Assembly (NCBI GenBank): GCA_003156495.1
Contig: PMHC01000124.1
Coordinates: 1 to 11,261, forward strand
Origin: Acidobacteriaceae bacterium
Lineage (GTDB): Bacteria > Acidobacteriota > Terriglobia > Terriglobales > Acidobacteriaceae
Length of the DNA: 11,261 nt
Direction of reading: 5' to 3'
Shown here one piece after another: positions 6,263 through 11,261 of the stretch. Both the position numbers and the translations under genes were made by a program. Every line of letters starts with the position of its first letter. The stretch's first letter is position 1. The notes under the pieces were generated by a model that saw nothing but the letters and a program-made list of their open reading frames with translations, was not told where the DNA came from and ran no database searches.

Positions 6263-6967
6263 ATGTACAAAAGAGTCGTACTAAAGCTATCGGGCGAAGC
6301 GTTGGCTGGCGAGCGGGGCTTTGGCCTTGATGCCACCAAAATCGCCGAGATTACCAGCGAACTGGCCGAGGTTAACTCGCTCGGCGTTCAGCTTGGTATT
6401 GTTGTTGGCGGCGGCAATTTCTTCCGCGGCGTGGCCGAGCAGGCCAAGGAAATGGACCGCGTCAGCGCCGACAACATGGGTATGCTGTCGACGTTGATTA
6501 ACGCCATCGCGCTGCAAGACGCGCTGGAAAAACGCGGTGTCGAGTGCCGTGTGATGACCGCCGTCTTCATGAATCAGATCGCCGAGCCCTACATTCGCCG
6601 GCGCGCCGTGCGGCACCTGGAAAAAGGCCGCGTGGTTGTCTTCGCCGCCGGCACCGGCAATCCGTTCTTCTCTACCGATACGGCCGCCAGCTTGCGCGCC
6701 ATGGAGATCAAGGCCGACGTGCTGCTGAAGGGCACCAAGGTTGACGGCATCTACAACGCCGATCCGGTGAAGGTAAAAGACGCCGTCAAATACGACGAGA
6801 TCACCTACATGCAGATTTTGCAGCAGGGGCTGAAGGTGATGGATTTGACCGCGGTGAGCATGTGCAAAGACAACAGCCTGCCCATGATCGTTTTCAACAT
6901 GAACCAGCCGGGCAACATTCGCCGCGTGGTGATGGGCGAAAAGGTCGGATCGAAAGTCACGGCGTAA
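6263..6967 (+). CDS. pyrH: Uridylate kinase (UMP kinase)
   Basis: PyrH phosphorylates UMP to UDP with ATP, an essential cytoplasmic step of pyrimidine nucleotide synthesis; bacterial enzymes are hexamers of the amino-acid-kinase fold controlled by GTP and UTP. The 234-aa product has the family hallmarks: LKLSGEAL (7-14), the glycine-rich GGGNFFRG (49-56), DNMGMLST (70-77), GTGNPFFSTDTAA (130-142), and KVDGIYNADP (159-168). I start at the ATG at 6263 because PyrH proteins begin MYKRVVLKLSGEA; the frame stays open 52 codons upstream, but that extension is not PyrH-like. Only a short GGA stands ahead of the ATG. In many bacteria pyrH lies in rpsB-tsf-pyrH-frr; here none of those genes is adjacent, and the gene ends at its own terminator. 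Confidence 0.97.
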   Translation: MYKRVVLKLSGEALAGERGFGLDATKIAEITSELAEVNSLGVQLGIVVGGGNFFRGVAEQAKEMDRVSADNMGMLSTLINAIALQDALEKRGVECRVMTAVFMNQIAEPYIRRRAVRHLEKGRVVVFAAGTGNPFFSTDTAASLRAMEIKADVLLKGTKVDGIYNADPVKVKDAVKYDEITYMQILQQGLKVMDLTAVSMCKDNSLPMIVFNMNQPGNIRRVVMGEKVGSKVTA

Positions 6968-7019
6968 CTGGCAGCTTTTAGCCGTTCGCGTTCGGCTCTG
7001 CTCGCGATGGCGGCAAAGC

Positions 7020-7050
7020 CGTTTTCCTTCGGGGAAAGCGCGTTTTTTTT
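7020..7050 (+). terminator. Intrinsic terminator of pyrH
   Basis: An 8-bp stem, CGTTTTCC (7020-7027) with GGAAAGCG (7033-7040) containing one G-U pair, closes a TTCGG loop and is followed after CG by eight T residues (7043-7050). It lies 52 bp after the pyrH stop codon. This is the clearest terminator in the window. Confidence 0.88.
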
Positions 7051-7147
7051 CAAGTTCCAGAGTGGATGGGGCTTCAACGGGGGAAGATCGGCGATGGCCG
7101 GAAGAGAAGGGATTAGAGGCTAGGCTAGAAGCTGAAAGCCAAACCGA

Positions 7148-8341
7148 ATGTCAGAAGCCGCCGCATCCCCGATACCAAGCCGCCGACCAGCACCGCTGAA
7201 TGCGTTGACCGGCCTGCGCTGTTTTGCGGCCATCAATATCGTTCTTTTCCACTTTTCCAATCCGCAGTGGTTCAACTTCAATTTCGCCATTCCCGAGCCC
7301 TTTTCGCCCAAACCTTTCAGCTTCCAGATCGTGCTGGCGCCGGTGATCAACGCCGGCTACATTTCGGTCAGCTACTTCATTCTGCTTTCCGGCTTTGTGC
7401 TGGCCTATAACTACAGCGCGCGGGCGCGCCGCGGCGAACTGGATACGAAGCGCTTTTGGAAGGCGCGCTTCACACGCGTTTATCCCATCTATATTTTGAG
7501 CGTGCTGCTGAGCCTGACGCAACTGCATCGCAACTACGTCAGCCACACGCACTTCATGTTCTATCTGGGACTGGTGCTGACGCCGCTGCTGCTGCAGGGC
7601 TGGGTGCCGGCGATTGCAACCTTTTTGAATACGCCGGTCTGGACGATGTCGGCCGAGGCGTTCTATTACACGATCTTTCCGTGGGTCGCGCGGTGGAAGC
7701 GCACGGCGCGGATGAGCACGCTGATCGTGAAGCTGACGGCGGCCTGGCTGCTGGGGCTGGTTCCCGGCGCACTCTACATGTTCTTCAATCCCGACGGCAT
7801 TGCGCACCCCGACCGCTGGAGCTACGGACCGTGGCTGTGGGCGCTCAAATATACGCCCTACGCGCACATCTTCAGCTTTGTCTTCGGCGTGCTGCTGGCC
7901 GATCTGGATACGATGATCGACCGCGAGAACCCGATCCGCCTGTGGTTGGGAATCGGCGGCTTTGCCGGCCTTTACGGGCTGCTATGCCTGGGGCCGCTGG
8001 TGCCTTACGCCGTTGCGCACGACGGGCTGCTGATGCCGCTCTTCGCCTGCATCATTCTCGGGCTGGCGGGCAAAAATCCCCTGGCCAGCGCGATCGGATG
8101 CGCGCCGCTGGCCTTCGTCGGCAAGTGCAGTTATAGCCTTTATCTGCTGCACTTCAATCTGTGGGCAATTCTGCACCACTCGCATGTGCTGGAGTTCACC
8201 GGGCTGAAGCGCTTCGATCCGTGGATCAGCTATGTGTTGCTGGTCTGCATGGCGATGTTCGTTTACCACTTTATCGAGACGCCGATTCAGCGCAAGTTGC
8301 GCAAGTTGATGAATGCCACGACGGCGGTGAAGGCGGCGTAG
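7148..8341 (+). CDS. Membrane O-acyltransferase, acyltransferase 3 family (OafA/YrhL-like)
   Basis: A 397-aa polytopic inner-membrane protein of the acyltransferase 3 family, which transfers acetyl or other acyl groups to sugars of surface polysaccharides, glycolipids or secondary metabolites. Family features are present: LTGLRCFAAINIVLFHFSN near the N-terminus with R24 and the catalytic-type H35, LSGFVLAYNYS (80-90), RFWKARFTRVYPIY (102-115), WTMSAEAFYY (165-174), SYSLYLLHF (328-336) and the closing HFIETPIQRKLRK (374-386). About ten hydrophobic segments span the protein. The ATG at 7148 is the only start that leaves the usual short polar N-terminus (residues 1-18); the ribosome-binding site is weak. 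It stands alone, separated from pyrH by a terminator, with no glycosyltransferases nearby, so the acceptor cannot be inferred. Confidence 0.92.
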   Translation: MSEAAASPIPSRRPAPLNALTGLRCFAAINIVLFHFSNPQWFNFNFAIPEPFSPKPFSFQIVLAPVINAGYISVSYFILLSGFVLAYNYSARARRGELDTKRFWKARFTRVYPIYILSVLLSLTQLHRNYVSHTHFMFYLGLVLTPLLLQGWVPAIATFLNTPVWTMSAEAFYYTIFPWVARWKRTARMSTLIVKLTAAWLLGLVPGALYMFFNPDGIAHPDRWSYGPWLWALKYTPYAHIFSFVFGVLLADLDTMIDRENPIRLWLGIGGFAGLYGLLCLGPLVPYAVAHDGLLMPLFACIILGLAGKNPLASAIGCAPLAFVGKCSYSLYLLHFNLWAILHHSHVLEFTGLKRFDPWISYVLLVCMAMFVYHFIETPIQRKLRKLMNATTAVKAA

Positions 8342-8479
8342 ACGCGCTCTCCCTGTTTGCTATCGCGCGCGGAGGCGCTGGCTGAACCGAGACGCACGTA
8401 CTTGAAATATGTTGCGGAAATCCCTCCTAAAGACAGAACAAATCGTCGCAAATTGGGCAATCCAAATCAAAAGAATCCT

Positions 8480-8581
8480 GGGTGCTCCATGTCTCGATTC
8501 TGAGGAGACATGGGATATATTAACTTTTCCCGCTAGATTTCCACGGAATCCCAGGTCTGAAAATCCAGATCTGGGGCACCC
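8480..8581. repeat. Cloverleaf-like compound inverted repeat
   Basis: An outer stem GGGTGC (8480-8485) pairs with GCACCC (8576-8581). Inside lie two hairpins: CCATGTCTC (8487-8495) with GAGACATGG (8505-8513), perfect over 9 bp, and CCCAGGTCTG (8550-8559) with CAGATCTGGG (8566-8575), 10 bp with one G-U pair. The outer stem is nearly flush with both arms, and the two arms resemble each other in sequence, as if one unit had been duplicated. A T5 run (8582-8586) follows, so on the plus strand it could also end the acyltransferase transcript. I recall similar structured intergenic repeats in acidobacterial genomes but could not check copy number. Confidence 0.75.
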
Positions 8582-8632
8582 TTTTTCAATGATTGATTGA
8601 GGTGCGGGTTACCAACCACAACTGTCCAGGAG

Positions 8633-10408
8633 TTACTGCTGGTGCTTTCCGTCATGAAACAGTGCCGATTCGATCATCGCTCCGTTTACTGAGGTAGTAG
8701 TGTAATCAACATAAAAATCCCGATCTTCGACGGGTAGCCAATCATACGAGAGAAGTGCAGTCATTAGTTCGAACAATGAAGTGCTTTCCTTAAACTGCGC
8801 CAAGAATTCATCAAAATCAAGAACAGCTATACTGTCTTTCGGCTCTACCCAATGCCAATAGTCTCGCACCAGCAGAATATGGTGAACTTGCTTGTAATCA
8901 GTTAGGTCGCGGGAGAGTTTGCCACGCTCTAGAAGGAAACTAGGATATCTTTTGCCATACGAGCGTATTAACTCGAGTTGTTTGCCCCCCTTTTCGAGAT
9001 CTTTTTCTCGCTCGATCCGCTCAAGCGGCTTGTAAGGCTTCCGCAACCATTTCAACTCAGCGAATACAACGGTTGAGTTAGTCTCATCCCCAATGAGAAC
9101 ATCAATGTCGGTAGAACCATCGGGAAGAGGAATTGAGAAATCGATCCTATATCCTGGGTTCGCAGACCTCAGAAGGTTTCTCATACCCTCTTCCTTCTGC
9201 GTGTTCTGTCCTGAAAATAGCTCCGGATAGGTATAGGAGAACTGGCGTAGCGCGTTCTCATCGACGGCACTGGCGAGAGGAAACTGCGGTGCGACCGCGA
9301 GCGTATCGTCATGGCTATCTAATGGCACGAAGGGTGTAATACAAAGGCTAGTGAAGGAATGATTTTCTGGACGGAGAGTTAAGTCCTTTACGATCATATC
9401 GCAAGTAGTCTTGGGCACTCCTGAGATACTGCTCAGTTTGCTTATCCATTGGAGTCGCTTCCTGACCATGACCAAAGAGGACTCGGGGATTGGTTGACCT
9501 GGTTTGTCCCATGGGTAGCAGATGTATTCATGAATCGCGCTTAAGATCAAAAGTCCAACATAAACAGCTTTGAACTCTGCGAGAGAGTATCCATTTAGCT
9601 GAAAGGAATCTGGATGCCGAAAATTACTGTCCAAACGTTCCTGATATTCCGGCCGCAGAGCTTCGATCAACTCGATTGAGGGTTCATATTGAAACTTCTT
9701 ATGAAGACCAGCCGGACGAGCTTGCTGAAAGAGATCATTGAACAGCCGCTGCAATTCCGGAGACCGTTCTTGCTCTTTCGGACACTTCCTTATTGTTTCT
9801 GCAGGGCGATGTAACTGCTGGTACGCGATGACCTGACGTTGGCGTGTCGAATCGCGGGGAATATAAAAACGTACCGCTCCATTAGGCATTAATTCGGCGC
9901 GCTCATGGTCCCGGTGCCACAGTGGGAAGATATTAAGGAAATTCGTATAGTACCTACTGACGTTGAGTGCAAAGGCTGCATCGACCTTTAGGCTTCCATG
10001 ATATGTGTAACTATGTATGAGCTTAGATTCCGGCTTTCCATGAACGGCGATGAAGTGGAAGCCGCATATATAGCGCTCAAGATTTATCAGCGCAACTCTA
10101 TGGCGAAAGCTGTTGGCCCCGAAACGCTCTTGAAACGTCTCCAGTTCGAGGGCCATAGCGGTTAAGAGTGCCCACGTCGCAAGATTATGTGGCTGCTTTA
10201 GTAGCCGTAGTAGCTGATAACAGCCGTCTGCGCGATCTTCGACTGTCTGGATTGCTTGCTGTAAATCGGGTGTGCATTCGCTGACGCGGTATGGCATGTA
10301 TTTACCAGCGTGTAATTGTGAAATGTCTTCTATTCTAGCTGCAAATATTCTCTTCTGCATGTTTGCGTACACAAGATTTGATAAATAGCGGCAAGTTGCC
10401 CAGTGCAC
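8633..10408 (-). CDS. Large protein with C-terminal PD-(D/E)xK nuclease signature
   Basis: A 591-aa protein I cannot assign to a named family. Residues 1-400 show no motif I recognise; they look mostly alpha-helical, with a Cys/His scatter that forms no zinc ribbon. The C-terminal part has a PD-(D/E)xK nuclease pattern: a Glu-bearing helix (KEEGMRNLLRS, 405-415), D436 in STDIDVLIG, E451-L-K453 in VFAELKW after a beta strand, then a helix with Q477 (GGKQLELIRSYGKRY, 474-488) like the Gln-helix of RecB/Cas4-type nucleases. The gene is AT-richer than its neighbours, with different codon choice, and stands alone between structured repeats, which suggests transfer. The listed start is GTG at 10408; ATG at 10360 (codon 17) is the alternative, and neither has a clear ribosome-binding site. 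The frame stays open 11 codons further upstream with protein-like sequence. A defence or mobile-element role is inference. Confidence 0.8.
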   Translation of the reverse strand: MHWATCRYLSNLVYANMQKRIFAARIEDISQLHAGKYMPYRVSECTPDLQQAIQTVEDRADGCYQLLRLLKQPHNLATWALLTAMALELETFQERFGANSFRHRVALINLERYICGFHFIAVHGKPESKLIHSYTYHGSLKVDAAFALNVSRYYTNFLNIFPLWHRDHERAELMPNGAVRFYIPRDSTRQRQVIAYQQLHRPAETIRKCPKEQERSPELQRLFNDLFQQARPAGLHKKFQYEPSIELIEALRPEYQERLDSNFRHPDSFQLNGYSLAEFKAVYVGLLILSAIHEYICYPWDKPGQPIPESSLVMVRKRLQWISKLSSISGVPKTTCDMIVKDLTLRPENHSFTSLCITPFVPLDSHDDTLAVAPQFPLASAVDENALRQFSYTYPELFSGQNTQKEEGMRNLLRSANPGYRIDFSIPLPDGSTDIDVLIGDETNSTVVFAELKWLRKPYKPLERIEREKDLEKGGKQLELIRSYGKRYPSFLLERGKLSRDLTDYKQVHHILLVRDYWHWVEPKDSIAVLDFDEFLAQFKESTSLFELMTALLSYDWLPVEDRDFYVDYTTTSVNGAMIESALFHDGKHQQ

Positions 10409-10559
10409 GTCGAAACGTAGCTTCGGAGTTTGTTGGCTACTTTAGCAGTTGTTGTTGGGCGCTTATTTGGAGTGAATGAGCCCGATTCGTAGGTCGGCTC
10501 GTTGGCTGAGAGCATAGAGCAAATCTCCTAATGGCGTCGAGAAAGAAATCTTCCCTCGG

Positions 10560-10610
10560 GGGCTGAAGCCCGCGATTTTTTGCTCTTTTTGGCACGAGTA
10601 AACTCGTGCC
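10560..10610. repeat. Double-hairpin intergenic element
   Basis: Two hairpins in series: GGGC-TGAA-GCCC (10560-10571) followed by T-rich spacer (two T runs), then GGCACGAG-TAAA-CTCGTGCC (10591-10610), a perfect 8-bp stem with a 4-nt loop. On the plus strand the first hairpin plus the T6 run at 10576-10581 could end transcription. The compact paired-hairpin form resembles dispersed intergenic repeats I associate with acidobacterial genomes; copy number was not checked. Confidence 0.65.
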
Positions 10611-10802
10611 CTGACACTTCTTGCAATGTCCAATGAGTTTTTCGAGCAAGCACAGTTGAACTGCGCTCCCCGGCGTCTTCGCTTATCTCCCCTTTCTCAT
10701 CTTCTGTCTGATTTTGAGACACTCCGTTCCTCGCTGACGGTTGATTCCAATCGCATTTACCAGCATGTGATTGCCATCACGGTATCCGAGTACATTCCTT
10801 TT

Positions 10803-10808
10803 TATACT
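10803..10808 (+). promoter_or_regulatory. Possible -10 box for adhE
   Basis: TATACT (5 of 6 matches to TATAAT) just upstream of the inverted repeat. No -35 hexamer is visible at normal spacing, which would fit an activator-dependent or alternative-sigma promoter. GATAAT at 10838-10843, inside the inverted repeat, is a second candidate. Confidence 0.3.
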
Positions 10809-10818
10809 CAGTAAATAG

Positions 10819-10842
10819 TTATCGATAAAAAAATATCGATAA
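10819..10842. promoter_or_regulatory. Perfect inverted repeat, candidate operator for adhE
   Basis: TTATCGATA (10819-10827) and TATCGATAA (10834-10842) form a perfect 9-bp inverted repeat around a six-A spacer. The half-sites are one helical turn and a half apart centre to centre, as expected for a dimeric regulator. It starts about 10 bp after the TATACT box, a typical repressor position. It does not match the Rex site TTGTGAA-N4-TTCACAA or the FNR site TTGAT-N4-ATCAA, so the regulator is unknown. Confidence 0.6.
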
Positions 10843-10870
10843 TAATGTACTGCTTTATGCCGGGGTAAAT

Positions 10871-10902
10871 GAAGAGCGTACCGGCAGATCGTACGGCTCT
10901 TC
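10871..10902 (+). promoter_or_regulatory. Hairpin in the adhE leader
   Basis: GAAGAGCGTAC (10871-10881) pairs with GTAC-G-GCTCTTC (10891-10902), an 11-bp stem with one bulged G and a 9-nt loop. No T-run follows, so it is not a classical terminator. It ends about 60 nt before the adhE ATG and could affect message stability or form part of a leader switch. Confidence 0.5.
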
Positions 10903-10960
10903 GATGCATGATTCATCAACGGCCGCATGGCCTTGCCGGCCCTGCGGGGAGAGCACTGGA

Positions 10961-11261
10961 ATGACGACTATCGAGTCTCTTTTATCAGCGGATCACGAGC
11001 AACAAGCGCCGCGGGTGACCACCGCCGAGGAGTTGGAAGCGCTGATTGCGCGCGTGAAGGCCGCACAGCAAAAGTTCGCCACCTTTACGCAAAAGCAGGT
11101 GGATCACATCTTTCGCAACGCCGCGCTGGCCGCGGCCAATGCGCGCATTCCCCTGGCGCAGATGGCCGTCAAGGAAACCGGCATGGGCGTGGTTGAAGAC
11201 AAGGTCATCAAAAACCACTTTGCCTCCGAGTACATCTACAACAAATACAAGGACGAGAAGA
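10961..11261 (+). CDS. adhE: Bifunctional acetaldehyde-CoA/alcohol dehydrogenase, N-terminal 100 codons
   Basis: AdhE reduces acetyl-CoA to acetaldehyde and then ethanol, using two NADH, in fermentation; the complete protein is about 870-900 aa and forms filaments called spirosomes. Only the start of the aldehyde dehydrogenase domain is present. Residues from about 21 on (TAEELEALIARVKAAQQKFA, then FTQKQVDHIFRNAALAAANA, MAVKETGMGVVEDKVIKNHF, ASEYIYNKYKDEK) match the well-known E. coli AdhE N-terminus nearly residue for residue, with a 13-residue or so extra leader (MTTIESLLSADHEQQAP). GGGGAG at 10946-10951, 9 nt before the ATG, supports this start. The upstream region has a candidate operator and a leader hairpin. 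A single-domain aldehyde dehydrogenase of the EutE/PduP type is less likely given this close match, but the alcohol dehydrogenase half lies outside the window. Confidence 0.92.
   Translation, partial: MTTIESLLSADHEQQAPRVTTAEELEALIARVKAAQQKFATFTQKQVDHIFRNAALAAANARIPLAQMAVKETGMGVVEDKVIKNHFASEYIYNKYKDEK

Larger units (their letters stand above)
10409..10960. other. 552-bp gap between the nuclease gene and adhE
   Basis: This divergent gap contains an imperfect hairpin (10478-10500, GAGCCCGA with TCGGCTC), a double-hairpin element (10560-10610), an otherwise featureless AT-rich stretch (10620-10800), a perfect inverted repeat (10819-10842) and a hairpin (10871-10902) ahead of adhE. Short open frames on both strands cross these inverted repeats and show no family resemblance. 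No tRNA or transposase remnant was seen. Confidence 0.6.

Noticed and set aside
8409..8600. 63-codon open frame on the plus strand
   Set aside because: Most of it lies inside the cloverleaf-like inverted repeat; the translation has no family resemblance.
10431..10462. attC-like integron site (GTTGGGC on the plus strand fits GTTRRRY)
   Set aside because: No matching RYYYAAC partner with the expected inner L boxes was found at the proper distance, and no integrase or cassette array is present.
10683..10928. 81-codon minus-strand frame crossing the adhE control region
   Set aside because: It reads through the palindrome and the leader hairpin and has no protein-like conservation signal.

Overview
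The window is chromosomal DNA from a bacterium, most likely an acidobacterium. The best evidence is the protein at 2109-3305, which has the architecture of the 'VWFA-related Acidobacterial domain' family. The GC-rich codon use, the dapD subtype and the structured intergenic repeats fit that. No rRNA, tRNA, CRISPR array or transposase was found. Both ends cut through genes: a ferredoxin/flavodoxin-NADP reductase at the left (minus strand, C-terminus missing) and adhE at the right (plus strand, only the first 100 codons present).

Layout, left to right. (1) 1-778: reductase, minus. (2) 871-2091: a DUF763 protein, plus, divergent from the reductase across a 92-bp gap. (3) 2109-3305: secreted VWA protein, minus, convergent with DUF763. 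(4) 3405-4121: a VapB/VapC-type toxin-antitoxin pair, minus, with zero spacing between the two genes and a promoter-like sequence in front. (5) 4183-5031: dapD (lysine/diaminopimelate pathway), minus, with a three-unit 9-bp tandem repeat in its leader. (6) 5193-5594: small hypothetical protein, minus. (7) 5595-6262: a long gap with a 15/19-bp tandem repeat, a possible 47-codon gene with a good ribosome-binding site, and a large two-state hairpin ahead of pyrH. (8) 6263-6967: pyrH (UMP kinase), plus, closed by a textbook intrinsic terminator. (9) 7148-8341: membrane O-acyltransferase, plus. (10) About 8400-10900: a visibly AT-richer block holding one large minus-strand gene (591 aa) with a C-terminal PD-(D/E)xK nuclease signature, with structured repeat elements on both sides. 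(11) 10961-end: adhE, with a perfect 9-bp inverted repeat and an RNA hairpin in its upstream region.

Most genes are separate transcription units of housekeeping or cell-surface function; apart from the toxin-antitoxin pair there is no clear operon. The two places most likely to hold undescribed biology are the solitary 591-aa nuclease-fold protein in its AT-rich block, a candidate single-gene defence or mobile-element function, and the DUF763 protein. The latter carries a helix-hairpin-helix-like segment and ends in QLSLF, which matches the bacterial sliding-clamp-binding consensus and suggests a role at replication or repair sites. Functional statements rest on motif recognition by eye; no database search was run.
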